Below, one piece after another: positions 49,010 to 60,226 of a DNA stretch of 64,000 nucleotides (within the stretch, counting starts at the first letter, position 1; every line of letters begins with the position of its first letter). The position numbers were made by a program, and so were the translations under genes. The notes beneath the pieces are model-generated. The model was not told the DNA's origin. It did no database searches and saw only the letters and a program-made list of their open reading frames with translations. The stretch spans positions 69,148,758 to 69,212,757 of the forward strand of contig NW_022098069.1 of the NCBI RefSeq assembly GCF_002288925.2, read 5' to 3'. This DNA is from Delphinapterus leucas (lineage: Eukaryota; Chordata; Mammalia; Artiodactyla; Monodontidae).

Positions 49010-50110
49010 ATTCATAATTTCATATCAAAACCAGCCATAATATTAACTATTATTAGAATAGCCACTGTAGGACCTTATTTCTGACACTGTCCTTTACTTT
49101 CTCTTTTCATATTATTTTATATATTTATGAGAGTATGGGTGTGAATATTCACATTTTGAACATGTAGCACCTGACACCAAACAGGTTGAAATAACTTATT
49201 GAAATTCACAAAAACTGAGGTTTGAACTCAGATCTGATTCCAAATTTCATTCTTGTTCCACAACTTTATTTTACTTCTTCAACACTATATTCACAACTCT
49301 TATTAAAGTAAGATTGGTTTTATTTGGGTAACAGGGAGGGCATATCAGAGCAAAAATCTTTTTTCTTAAACCAGGTGTTCTTACCATATGTATGCTTTAA
49401 TTTTCTAAGATAAAAACGTTTTCCTGTTCCATTGTTATCAAACTGTAGAAAATCAGTTTAGTGCCACGATATACAAGGACTTTAAAAGTTACTTAGAGGG
49501 TAGAAGTGTTGTGGCCTCTCTGTGAATTGTCAGAGATCTTCTCCAGGTATGTTTCATGGGCACTTTCGTTAGGTGAACTCGGAACATAGATATTTGTGGA
49601 AAGTATCATAGTGTCATGCATGTTATTATTTTCTTTTGGAAGCTAGACAAACTTGCAAGAGTATATCATTCAAAATGCTAAACTTTGGATCTTCTGTAGC
49701 TAGTCTGATTAAACATTCAAAGTTACAAATTTGTGATGAGTATAATGCCAAAATTTGCGTAGGTTTTAGTAATTAATAGCACAGTTGTCTAGGAATCCTG
49801 GTATAAGGATTATTTTGGAGACAGATCATTCATCCATTTCTATTTTAGTTTACAGCTGACAGTAGTATGATTGATACTGGTACTGTATTGATTCATCTTG
49901 ATGGATATTGTGACTCCAGAATAATTAACATAAGGGATGATTTTAACATAAGCAATGGAGAAGTTGAATAAAAATTATTAAAAATGGAAGGTTTACTTCT
50001 CCAAGATAGTGGCTTTTCAGTTTTTCTTTATTGTGTTCTACCTTAAGTAGCTTTTAGAGTTTAGTAAATAGCTATAACCTATTCCAATAGAGTTGGTAGA
50101 CCTGTCAAAA
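49010..50110. other. Diverged sequence, nothing recognised
   Basis: No exon or clear repeat supported. Confidence 0.4.
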
Positions 50111-51905
50111 CTGGGTGCCTTCTTTTTCTTTTTATTGGTGTATAGTTGCTTTACAATGTTGTGTTAGTTTCTGCTGTACAGTGAAGTGAATCAGCTATAT
50201 GTATACGTATATCCCCTCCTTCTTGGACCTCGCCCCCCCATCCCACCCATTTAGGTCACCAAAGAGCACCCTGTGCTCTTTGTGCTATACATCAGATTCC
50301 CACTAGCTATCTCTTTTACACATGGTAGTGTATTTATGTCAAACCTAATCTCCCAGTTCATCCCACCCTGCCCTTGCCCCTCTGTGTTCACATATCCATT
50401 CTGTATGTCTACGTCTCTATTCTGGCCCAGCAAATAAGTTCATCTGTACCATTTTTCTGGATTCCACATATATGCATTAATATACAATATTTGTTTTTCT
50501 CTTTCTGACTTACTTCACTCTGTATGACAGACTCTAGGTCCAACCACATTTCTACAAATGACCAAATTTCATTTCTTTTTGTGGCTGAGTAATAATCCAT
50601 TATATATATGTACCACATATTCTTTATCCATTCATCTGTCGATGGGCATCTAGGTTGCTACCATGACCTGGCTGTTGTAAATAGTGCTTCAGTGAACATT
50701 GGGATGCATGTGTCTTTTTGAATTCTGGTTTTCTCTAGGTATATGCCCGGTAGTGGGATTGCTGGGTCATATGGTAGTACTATTTTTAGTTTTTTGAGGA
50801 ACTCCATACTGTTCTCCATAGTGGGTGTACCAATTTACATTCCCACCAACAGTGTAGGAGGGTTCCCTTTTCTCCGTACCCTCTCCAGCATTTATTATTT
50901 GTAGATTTTTTGATGATGGCCATTCTGACTGGTGTGAGGTGATATCTCATTGTAGTTTTGAGTTGCATTCCTCTAATGATTAGTAATGTTGAGCACCCTT
51001 TCATGTGTTTGTTGGCAATCTGTATATCTTCTTTGGAGAAATGTCTATTTAGGTCTTCTGCCCATTTTTTGATTGGGTTGTCTGTTTTATTGATATTGAG
51101 CTGCATGAGCTGTTTGTATATTTTGGAGATTAATCCTCTCTTCGTTGCTTCATTTGCAAATATTTTCTCCCATTCTGTGGGTTGTCTTTTCATCTTGTTC
51201 ATGGTTTCCTTTGCTGTGCAAAAGCTTTTAAGTTTAATTAGGTACCATTTGCTTATTTTTGTTTTTATTTTCATTACTCTAGGAGGTAGGTCATAAAAGA
51301 TCTTGCTGTGTTCTGCCTATGTTTTCCTCTAAGAGTTTTATAGTGTCCGGTCTTACATTTAGGTCTTTAATCCATTTTGAGTTTATTTTTGTGTATGGTG
51401 TTAGGTAGTGTTCTAATTTCATACTTTTATGTGTAGTTGTCCAGTTTTCCCAGCATCACTTATTGAAGAGGCTGTATGTTCTACATTATATATTCTTGTC
51501 TCCTTTGTCATAGATTAGGTGACCATCGATGGGTGGGTTTATGTCTGGGCTTTCTATCCTGTACCATTGATCTATATTTCTGTTTTTGTGCCAGTACCAT
51601 ATTGTCTTGATTACTGTAGCTTTGTAGTGTAGTCTGAAGTTGGGGAGCCTGATTCCTCCAGCTCCGTTTTTCTTTCTCAAGATTGCTTTGGTTATTTGGG
51701 GTCTTTTGTGTTTCCATGCAAATTGTAAAACTTTTTGTTCTATTCTGTGAAAAATGCCAGTGGTAATTTGATAGGGATTGCATCGAACCTGTTGATTGCT
51801 TTGGGTAGTATTGTCATTTTCACAATATTGATTCTTCTGATCCAGGAGCATAGTATAATCTGTCCATCTGTTTGTGTCATCTTTGATTTCTTTCATCAGT
51901 GTTTT

Positions 51906-52792
51906 ATAGTTTTTTAAATTAATTAATTAATTATTTATTTTTGGTTGCATTGGGTCTTCATTGCTGTGCGCAGGCTTTCTCTAGTTGCAGTGAGCGGGGG
52001 CTACTCTGCATTTACTATAGATGTCTGCTACCTCTTTCCTCAGTGTGTGCTGACCATTATCCCCTTGATAGATGTGGCTGATGTGGTGACCAGAGCCTGC
52101 ACTGGCTATTGAGCAGGGCCTCCCCTTTGCTCTGTGGTTGTCACTGCCCTGTCAGAGGTGGGGTCTGCTCTGTAGTTGTTGGAGTTGAGGCCCCCAGATC
52201 TGTTTCTGAGCTGTGTTTCTGATCTGTGGTGCAAGGTAGGTGGGATTGGAGCACTCCCACTGGGAGAGAAGCAACTGACTATTGCTCCTCTGGAGTTGTT
52301 GCCCTGTGGGCATGCTCTGTTATGTCACCTTTCACCTGTTATGTGAGCTCTCAGATTACACTGTTGTTGGCACTGCTCTCGGCCCCACCGGAACCAGGGG
52401 TATGCCAATAGTTAGCCCTGGTGTCTCTCAGTTGTTTTTGTTTTTAATTAATTAATTTATTTATTTTTGGCTGCGTTGGGCCTTCGTGGCTGCACGTGGG
52501 CTTTCTCTAGTTGCAGCAAGTGACAGCTGCTCTTCATTGTGGTGTGCGGGCTTCTCATTGCAGTGGCTTCTCTTGTTGCAGAGCACGGGCTCTAGGTGCG
52601 TGGGCTTCAGTAGTTGCGGCACGGGGGCTCAATAGTTGTGGCTCGCAGGCTCCAGAGTGCAGGCTCAGTAGTTGTGGCACACAGGCTTAGTTGCTCCGCA
52701 ACATGTGAGATCTTCCTGGACCAGGGCTGAAACCCGTGTCCCCTGCATTGGCAGGTGGATTCTTAACCACTGCGCCACCAGGGAAACCCCTG
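51906..52792 (-). mobile_element. Nested composite: partial SINE, unknown GC-rich segment, full SINE
   Basis: Inserted in L1 ORF2: L1 text stops at TTTTATAGTTTT (near 51905-51916) and resumes at TTTTCTGAGTACAGG (near 52796). In minus-strand order it is a full CHR SINE (52440-52792, starting GGGTTTCCCTGGTGGCGCAG), an unidentified 435-bp segment (52005-52439), and the last about 95 bp of a second CHR SINE with its own A-rich tail (51908-52005). Short flanks TAGTTTT and TTGTTTT may be a decayed duplication for the whole unit. It could be one composite retrotransposed unit, or separate insertions followed by deletion. Confidence 0.75.
52005..52439. other. Unidentified GC-rich segment between two SINE parts
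   Basis: About 435 bp, clearly more GC-rich than its surroundings, joining the truncated SINE abruptly after GGGGGCTACTCT. It has no long frame (the 61-aa frame at 52226-52411 has no motif) and I do not recognise the text. Possibilities are an L1 5' UTR piece, a transduced flank or an uncatalogued SINE-associated module. Confidence 0.55.
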
Positions 52793-54260
52793 TTGTTTTC
52801 TGAGTACAGGTCTTTTGCCTCCTTAGGTAGGTTTATTCCTAGGTATTTTATTCTTTTTGTTGCAATGGTAAATGGGATTGTTTCCTTAATTTCTCTTTCT
52901 GATCTTTCGTTGTTAGTGTATAGGAATGCAAGAGATTTCTGTGCCTTAATTTTGTATCCTGCAACCTTACCAAATTCATTGATTAGTTCTAGTAGTTTTC
53001 TGGTGGCATCTTTAGGATTTTCTATATATAGTGTCACGTCATGTGCAAACAGTGACAGTTTTACTTCTTTTCCAATTTGTATTCCTTTTATTCTTTTTCT
53101 TCTCTGATTGCCGGAGCTAGGACAATACTATGTTGAATAATAGTGGTGAGAGTGGACATCCTTGTCTTGTTCCTGATCATAGAGGAAATGCTTTCAGTTT
53201 TTCACCATTGAGAATGATGTTTGCTGTGGGTTTGTTGTATATGGCCTTAATTATGTTGAGGTAGGTTCCCTCCGTGCCCACTTTCTGGAGAGTTTTTAAT
53301 CATAAATGGGTGTTGAATTTTGTCAAAAGCTTTTTCTGCATCTGTTGAGATGATCATAGATTTTTATTCTTTTATTTGTTAATATGGTGTATCACATTGA
53401 TTGATTTGCATATATTAAAGAATCCTTGCATCCCTGGGATAAATCCCACTTGATCATGGTGTATGATCTTTTTAATGTGTTGTTGGATTCTGTTTGCTAG
53501 TATTTTGTTGAGGATTTTTGCATCTATATTCATCACTGATATTGGTCTGCAGTTTTCTTTTTTTTGTGATATCTTTGTTTGGTTTTGGTATCAGGGTGAT
53601 GGTGGCCTCATAGAACAAGTTTGGGAGTGTTCCTCCCTCTGCAATTTTTTGGAAGAGTTTGAGAAAGATAGGTGTTAGCTGTTCTCTAAATGTTTGATAG
53701 AATTTGCCTGTGAAGCCATCTGGTCCTGGACTTTTGTTTGTTGGAAGATTTTTAATTACAGTTTCAATTTCATTACTTGTGATTGGTCTGTTTACATTTT
53801 CTGATTCTTCCTGGTTCAGTCTTGGAAAGTTGTACCTTTCCAAGAATTTGTCCATTTCTTCCAGGTTGTCCATTGTATTGGCATATAGTTGCTTGCAGTA
53901 ATCTCATGATCCTTTGTATTTCTGCAGTGTCAGTTGTTACTTCTCCTTTTTCATTTCTAATTTTATTGATTTGAGTCCTGTCCCTTCTCTTGATGAGTCT
54001 GGCTAAAGGTTTATCAATTGTGTTTATCTTCTCAACCAACTTTTCATTTCATTGACCTTTGCTATTGTTTTCTTCGTTTCTATTTCATTTATTTCTTCTA
54101 TGATCTTTATGATTTCTTTCCTTCTACTAACTTTGGGTTTTCTTTGTTCTTTTTCTAGTTGCGTTAAGTGTAAGGTTAGATTTTTTATTTGAGTTTTTTC
54201 TTGTTTCTTGAGGTGAGATTGAATTGCTATAAACTTCCCTCTTAGAAGGGAAGTTTTTTT

Positions 54261-54381
54261 GCTGTGTCCCATAGGTTTTGAGTCATCGTGTTTTCGTTGT
54301 CATTTGTTTCTAGGTATTTTGCTGCATCCCATAGGTTTTGGGGTCATCGTGTTTTCATTGTCATTTGTTTCTAGGTATTTT
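54261..54381. repeat. 60-bp tandem duplication inside L1 ORF2
   Basis: The block starting GCTGTGTCCCATAGGTTTTG (54261-54320) is repeated as GCTGCATCCCATAGGTTTTG (54321-54381), both ending CATTTGTTTCTAGGTATTTT. Copies differ at about five sites including one G insertion. It falls in the ORF2 linker after the endonuclease domain and adds a frameshift. Confidence 0.93.
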
Positions 54382-54730
54382 TTAATTTCCTCTTTGATTT
54401 CTTCAGTGATCTCTTGCTTATTTAGCAGCACACTGTTTGGCCACCATGTGTTCGTGTTTTGTACAGTTTTTTTCCTGTAATTGGTTTGTAATCTCATAAC
54501 GTTGTGGTCAGAAAAGAGGCTTGATACATGTATTCAATTTTCTTAAATATTCTGAGGCTTGATTTGTGACCCAAGATGTGATGTATCCTGGAGAATATTC
54601 CTTGTGCACTGGAGAAGAAAGTGTATTCTTCTGCTTTCAGGTGAAATGTCCTATAAATATCAATTAAATCTATCTGGTCTATTGTGCCATGGAAAGCTTA
54701 TGCTTCCTTATTTATTTTCTGTCTGGATGA

Positions 54731-55005
54731 GGTTTTCAGCTGATTTTTCAGCAGAAACTCTGCAGGCCAGAAGGGAGTGGCAGGATATATTTAAAGTGAT
54801 GAAAGGGAAAAACCTACAACCAAGATTATACTACCCAGCAAGGATCTCATTCAGATTTGATGGAGAAATCAAAAGCTTTACAGACAAGCAAAAGCTAAGA
54901 GAATTCAGCACCACCAAACCAGCTTTACAACAAATACTAAAGGAACTTCTCTTGGTGAGAAACACAAGAAAAGAAAAAGACACAAATCAGTTAAGGAAAT
55001 GGTAA
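54731..55005 (+). pseudogene. L1 ORF1 C-terminal fragment (inverted part)
   Basis: L1 ORF1p is the RNA-binding trimeric chaperone of the L1 particle. Here only its C-terminal domain remains: the frame reads FSADFSAETLQARREW from 54733, then KNLQPRLYYPARISF and FTDKQKLREFSTTKPALQQI, ending at a stop at 55003-55005. About 90 residues match the family's C-terminal domain, and the coiled coil and RRM are absent because the inverted copy begins here. The frame is still open to its natural stop, unlike the neighbouring ORF2. Confidence 0.9.
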
Positions 55006-55015
55006 TAGGAACATA

Positions 55016-55448
55016 CATATCAATAATCACCTTGAATATAGATGGATTAAATGCTCCAACCAAAAGACACAGACTGGCTGAATAGATATGAAAACAAGAC
55101 CCCTATATATGTTGTCTGTAAGAGACCTACTTCAGACTAGGGACAATACAGACTGAAAGTGAGGGGATGGAAAAAGATATTCCATGCAAATGGAAATCAC
55201 AAGAAAGGTGGAGTAGCAATACTTGTATCAGATAAAATAGACTTTAAAATAAAGACTGTTACAAAAGATAAGGAACGACACTACATACTGAACAAGGGAT
55301 CAATCCAAGAAGAAAACATAACAATTATAAATATTTATGCACCCAGCATAGGAGCACCTCAATACATAAGGCAAATACTAACAGCCATAAAAGGGGAAAT
55401 CGACAGTAACACAATAATAGTGGAGGACTTTAACCCTCACTTATACCA
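55016..55448 (+). pseudogene. L1 ORF2 N-terminal endonuclease fragment (inverted part)
   Basis: Start of the APE-like endonuclease domain. ISIITLNIDGLNAPTKRHRL is readable near 55018-55080, with the conserved Asn after LNI-DG. In-frame stops follow, but the glutamate of the ET motif is still visible near 55125. From 55159 the frame is open: GWKKIFHANG, GGVAILVSDKIDF, TIINIYAPSIGAPQYI, ending at FNPHL next to the right target-site duplication. Only about the first half of the domain is present on this strand; the remainder lies inverted at 54500-54727. Not functional. Confidence 0.9.
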
Positions 55449-55469
55449 TTGGATGCCTTCTTTTCTTAA

Positions 55470-56385
55470 AAAGTAATGTGCTCTTCTGATTTGTAAGCTC
55501 AGTTTTCTAGTCTTATAACCTTGTGAAAGATAGAACATTTTTAGTTTGAACTCTAGTTGAAGTGTCTAATTGAACGCTTTCAATCATGGGTTGTAGCTTT
55601 CCTAAAGGTTTCATTCTTGAGAAGTATTGGCCCAGAGTATCATAAAGGAAAATAATGAAAACTGTATTCATGAACATACATGCTGTTGGGGATGTGAGGT
55701 GTAAAGCATGTGGGGATGTTCCTAAGAAGTTACCTTAATTGTAAGGAGAGCACCGTATGCTATTCTTCGGCCATTCAGAGAATGAGAGTACAGGTATGGG
55801 CAGTGGGGAGGGTGAAATATGTACCTGCAGAGCTCTTATGAATGGAACTGAAAGGCACGTCTGGCATGTGAAAGGAGTGTAGGGCAGACTGAGCTACCTA
55901 AAAGACTGTTGTCATTGCAGTGGCTCCTAGACACTGCTTTTTGAGGAAAGAAAGGAAAGAGGAAGTGTGTACATACTAAGGGAAAGACTCAGGAAAAAGA
56001 AACATCCTTGATTTTCTAAGTGCCTCTTCTGTTTTCATTGCTTTGTAAATAAGATGGAGGACAAATACAGTTATTCAAAAATATAAATGACCACAAAAGA
56101 GAGAAGTCATGGTTCAGTATACTTTGGTTTTTACTGCTGTTTTTTATGGTGTGCATTTGTGTTTACAATGCTCTCTGAAACAAACCTCCCATAGTCACTT
56201 TTTTTGTAACTTCTTTACCACTCATCATCTCACTTTTATGAAGTTGTTTGCATTAATTTGCATCTGTAGTCATTCCCTAAGTTCATTCTGGAATGGCTGA
56301 AACCACTTATAAAGAAGAAGATATTGAGGGTATCTAATGGCCCAGTGTGTTACTTACGATTGCTGAATTTTGCTTTTGACCAGGA
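55470..56385. other. Diverged sequence, nothing recognised
   Basis: No exon or clear repeat supported. Confidence 0.4.
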
Positions 56386-56388
56386 ATG

Positions 56389-56699
56389 TTTTTTTTGTTT
56401 TTATTTTTTAATGTTTATTTATTTATTTGGCTGCATTGGATCTTTGTTGCGGCATGGGGGATCTTCCACTGAGGCGCATGGGATCTTTCATTGCAGCACG
56501 TGGGCTTATCTCTAGTTGTGGGGCAGGCTTCTCGCTAGTTGTGGCACGCAGGCTCAGTAGTTGTGGTGCATGGGCCGTAGAGTGCGTGGGCTGAGTTGCT
56601 CCATGGCATGTGGTATCTTATTCCCCTGACCAGGGGTCGAACCCAAGACCCCTGCATTGGAAGGTGAATTCTCAACCACTGGACCACCAGGGAAGTCCC
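56389..56699 (-). mobile_element. CHR-type SINE
   Basis: Minus strand begins GGGACTTCCCTGGTGGTCC, has B-box-like GGTTCGACCCC and the repeated CTCAGTAGTTGTGGTGC middle in reverse, and a TAAATAAATAAAC tail. Diverged more than the copies at 8419 and 15983. No convincing duplication. Frames at 56324-56864 overlapping it are SINE-derived. Confidence 0.9.
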
Positions 56700-56704
56700 C
56701 TGAT

Positions 56705-58595
56705 CTGGACTGTATTAACGTTTTCATTAAAAAATACATCATTTTCTCTTTGTAATTATAATATGTATGGAGACAATAGAGTCTTTATTAAGAATAGTAA
56801 TAAATATTATTTTGAATATTTCTCTTTGAAGCTTAGAAAATTCTGGCATCAAAGTTACATTTAGTGCTGATTATACACAATAATTGTATTATTTTTATCA
56901 ATTGTATCTCAACTAAAGTGGTCCTCTGCAATTCTATGCCCTAGGGAGAAAAAGACTGAACTCTGTTCTTTAAATCTATACTTCTAGATTTTAAGAAAAA
57001 AGAAAGGAAATAAAATTTCTTTTATTTTTATTTCCTATTATTAAATATATAGAGCACAGTATTATATAGTCCATGTAATAAATTTAATAATCTGTATTTA
57101 GTGGGGATTTGTATATTTTAATATCTTTTCCTTAATAGAATAGATACATTCCTAAAAAGTTTGCTCTACAACTTTCTATTTATTATAGTGATTTTTTTCC
57201 CGATGATTTCCATAATATTAAAATTGTAAACCATTTTTCTAGTTCTGACATCTAACTATCATAAAATCATATTTGTTTTTAAACATCTATATCCTTAAAA
57301 TAAAAGCAATAGTTCTCCCATAAAATATTAACAACCTTGAAATATTAACAACATTTCTGCAACGTACTCAAAATAAGAAACCTTGGCAGAAGGATTGTCA
57401 TTCTCATTTTTCTTCACAAACTGTTTTCCCATCATAAACAATCGCATGAGCTTTAGTGATTAGGTGGCACTGTTTGCTAGTGTGGAACTGCACTACCAGT
57501 TCAAATGTTATCTCCACATTAACAGTATGTTTTTTCTCTTAGCCTTTTTCCTTCTTTAAAATTTATTATCTTTTCCAAAAGTCTTGATTTAGATCACTTC
57601 TATTTTGACATGCTGATCATAAATAATTCTGTTTTAATAGTGTATCTATTGTATATTGAATCATAACAGCATCATTTTATAGGTAGGCATCCTCATAGTC
57701 ATAGATGTTGTATTGGGCCCCTGAATTCTGTAGTCAGCTAGTTCTTGTTCTGTAATGTTGAGACAATTGACAGACTTCTAAAATTTGCAGGTTTAACAAG
57801 TGAATTTATATTCATTGTTCCTAAAGGCATGTCCTTCTTACAGAATTAAGTATATGAGATAATACCTATGAAACACTGAAGAGCTAAACATATTTGGTAG
57901 TTATGGCTATCACTACTCTGTGTCAGCCTTCTTCCCTGGGTCACATTTTCCCTTTTCTCCAAGGACTTCTTTGGGTTTTTTTATCTTCAGCTTCAAAAAG
58001 CATTATGTTGGTTTAGGTTAACTCAGCAACCAAGCAGAGGTGGATGGTGAGCGGTTATAGAAACGTTAAGAAATGATGGGACTATTGTACAAACGCTTCT
58101 CCAGTCCCTTTTTATGTGAAAAAAAATGTATTTGTCTTTGTAGTGCTCTCATTGTGACCCGCTTAATAATATATGAAAAAGAAGCATCATTTAGATGATA
58201 GAAATAAAACATGCAGAGGCAGGGAGTGGAAATTGCTTATCATTCCCCAGCTTTTCTTTAAGCACCATCCTGTGTCAAACCAGATTAATGTAAAGTAGCA
58301 GAAAAATGATATTAAATATGAATATACCCAGATTTTGCTGGCCAGGCTTATTTGTTGACTTCTTGATATAATTCCTGAATTTCAGAATCCAGACCTCAGC
58401 ATGTACTTTAGATGAATATTTTTTTAATTTGAAATACAGAGAATATTAATAAGTACTTGGTTACTGGATGTTAAAATTCTGAGCTCCCAACTACATCTCT
58501 GTATAACAGATTCTCTCCATTTTACCAATTCACCATGTAGGGAGGGGTCTTGAGACCTTCAGGAGAGACTTGATAGCAGTTAAACCTTATACTCC
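56705..58595. other. AT-rich diverged sequence, nothing recognised
   Basis: No exon signal or named repeat. Confidence 0.4.
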
Positions 58596-58599
58596 CAAT

Positions 58600-58960
58600 C
58601 CTTTGGTTCAGAAAAGAGGTTGCATACATATCTTCATGGCTTTGCCTTTGTACATTTTATTTTCCCTTTATGGAATGTGCTGACCTCTGACAAGCTCTGG
58701 TTCGTTCTATAAAGCATAGTATAGGTGTCCTTATCATCTAAGGCAACTCCCTGACATTTCTACTCTTCATAGATAAAGTTGGTTGCATCCTTTGCATTCT
58801 CATATCACTTTGTGTACACCTATTGGAGCACTCTTTCTCAGTCAGTAGGATATAAGTTCCTTGAGGGGAGAGACCAAATCTAATTATCTTTGTTTCTATT
58901 TAACCTGTATACAATGGTTTATACCTAGTGTGTGTTTAGTATGTGATTGCTGAATACAAA
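58600..58960 (+). mobile_element. L2 LINE 3' region
   Basis: CATGGCTTTGCCTTTGTACATTTTATTTTCCC, GGAATGTGCTGACC, AGGATATAAGTTCCTTGAGGGGAGAGACC, CTAGTGTGTGTTTAGTATGTGATTGCTGAAT: ordered L2 text over about 360 bp, one of the longer L2 pieces here. Confidence 0.8.
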
Positions 58961-58964
58961 GATA

Positions 58965-59650
58965 AATGACCATGTTAAGAATCAGTGAATCCAGCCATAC
59001 CCTGGGTTCAGGAACATATGTTCCATCTTTACATGTATATTTTAGGTGATTATCAATCTATAAGCATTATTGAGTATACCATATCCACATCTACCCATAG
59101 GCTAATAGAGTTTGCTGGAAAAAAAAAAGTTGTAGAGAGTCAGGGAACAAAGTTAAGACAAAGCAAGAAGGTGGCCCAGATCCTAGGCTAGACTGAGATT
59201 GGATTTTACAGCATTAAATCATATTAACAAGTGAACTATTTTTATTGAATATTAAATCATATCAACAAATGCAACTATTTCTACTATGAGCAAGGCATTA
59301 TGCCATAGTTAGTTGTGGGTTCTCTGTTATAAAGAAACTTATAGTCTAATTTAGGTAGCAAAACATAAGCAGATGAAGAGTAGCTCTGCAGTTCTCAACA
59401 TTAGTTCAAAATATGAGAAGTCATAAGAGATGCCAAATGATTTTACAGATCAATTTAAAACCAAAACCAGAACTACTATGTTGATTCCTGGTCATGTAAT
59501 GGTGTGACTACTAACAAATCACCTTTCTCCATTTTATGCAGTGGATGTGCTACACTGCAGAAGACCTCCTCTGTGTTCTTATTCTCTCATATCTACCTTC
59601 CCCACTGTCGTCTTCCAGTCCCCCGCTGTATTCAAATAGGGAAAACAGGA
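58965..59650. other. Diverged sequence, nothing recognised
   Basis: Includes a local repeat of ATTAAATCATAT at 59214 and 59251. The 68-aa frame at 58985-59191 has no motif. Confidence 0.4.
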
Positions 59651-59659
59651 TTATTTTGT

Positions 59660-60045
59660 GACGTCTATCCCCTCACCCTAAAAACTTTGACAATATCTTT
59701 GGCCATTTTGGGGGTCTTTTTCCTATTACTTTCTAGGTCTTCATATCTTCTGACTACTAATCCTTTGTCAGTTATATGTAACTTAAATGTCCTCTCCTAG
59801 TCATATGGCTTGTCTTTACACTTCATGTTTTATGTGGTCTTTTATTGTAGGAGAGTTTTTCACTTTAATGTAACCTAGTTTATCAGTATTTTCCCTTTTG
59901 TGTTCTTTATGTCTTCTTAAAGAAATCCTTCTGTACACCCAAAATCATATTTTTCATTAAATTCTCTCAAGTTATACCTTTTATATTTAGGTCCTTAATC
60001 AAACTCAAGCTTTTGATGTAATATTCAGTGCTGCAGTGAATATAG
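59660..60045 (-). mobile_element. Old L1M fragment, antisense
   Basis: CTTCTGACTACTAATCCTTTGTCAGTTATATGTAAC, ATATGGCTTGTCTTTACACTTC, AACCTAGTTTATCAGTATTTTCCC and ATATTTAGGTCCTTAATCAAACTC follow antisense L1 ORF2. The 98-aa frame at 59504-59800 runs on its non-coding strand. Confidence 0.75.
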
Positions 60046-60070
60046 TCATGCATCTCCTCATATAGATATA

Positions 60071-60226
60071 CACTGTCCAATACAGAGACTACTGTCCACA
60101 TAACTATTTCAATTTAAATTGATTAAAATTAAAGAAAATTTCAAATTCAGTTCTTCAGTCTCACACTAGCCACATTTCAAGTTCTCAATAGCCCCTTGTG
60201 GTTGATGACCACCCTACTGGACAGTG
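60071..60226. mobile_element. hAT-type MER element with terminal inverted repeats
   Basis: CACTGTCCAATA at 60071-60082 pairs with TACTGGACAGTG at 60215-60226 (11 of 12). Inside are CACTAGCCACATTTCAAGTTCTCAATAGCC and an AATTTAAATTGATTAAAATT run, the text of the MER1/MER58 hAT-Charlie group. Non-autonomous. Confidence 0.82.

Larger units (their letters stand above)
50409..54727 (-). pseudogene. L1 ORF2 (endonuclease C-part, reverse transcriptase, C-terminal domain), dead
   Basis: L1 ORF2p is an endonuclease plus reverse transcriptase that copies L1 RNA into nicked DNA. On this strand its pieces read in order from high to low coordinate: endonuclease end (LIDIYRTFHLKAEEYTFFSS near 54590-54670), linker (54024-54497), RT start ([15 protein letters not shown] within 53472-53873), RT core near 53040, thumb/linker (51486-51896) and C-terminal cysteine region ([19 protein letters not shown] within 50786-51274), ending with a stop at 50409. 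The catalytic FADD motif reads FAHD (codons at 53038-53049), so the first active-site aspartate is lost. There are several frameshifts, a 60-bp internal duplication at 54261-54381 and a nested insertion at 51906-52792. It cannot make protein. Confidence 0.92.
50112..55467 (-). mobile_element. L1 LINE with 5' inversion (twin priming) and 19-bp target-site duplication
   Basis: Element 50131-55448. From 50131 to about 54727 it is L1 in antisense: 3' UTR (50131-50408), then ORF2 running from its C-terminus to the endonuclease end. At about 54730 the strand flips: 54731-55448 is L1 in sense, giving the ORF1 C-terminus, the inter-ORF region and the ORF2 endonuclease start, stopping near the residues that the antisense part resumes. 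This head-to-head order is the signature of twin priming. The flanks TGGGTGCCTTCTTTTTCTT (50112-50130) and TTGGATGCCTTCTTTTCTT (55449-55467) are a slightly decayed duplication. A 0.9 kb composite is nested at 51906-52792. Confidence 0.93.

Noticed and set aside
50958..51296. 112-aa hydrophobic plus-strand frame resembling a membrane protein
   Set aside because: It is the non-coding strand of L1 ORF2; antisense A-rich coding DNA commonly yields Phe/Leu/Ile-rich frames. The same explains 52736-53107 and 246-524.
52226..52411. 61-aa frame in the GC-rich insert
   Set aside because: No motif, and it is bounded by sequence of repeat origin; GC content alone explains the open frame.
54559..55005. 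148-aa frame that could look like a host protein
   Set aside because: Its first part is antisense L1 ORF2 and its second part is the L1 ORF1 C-terminus; the frame spans the inversion junction and is an artefact of twin priming.
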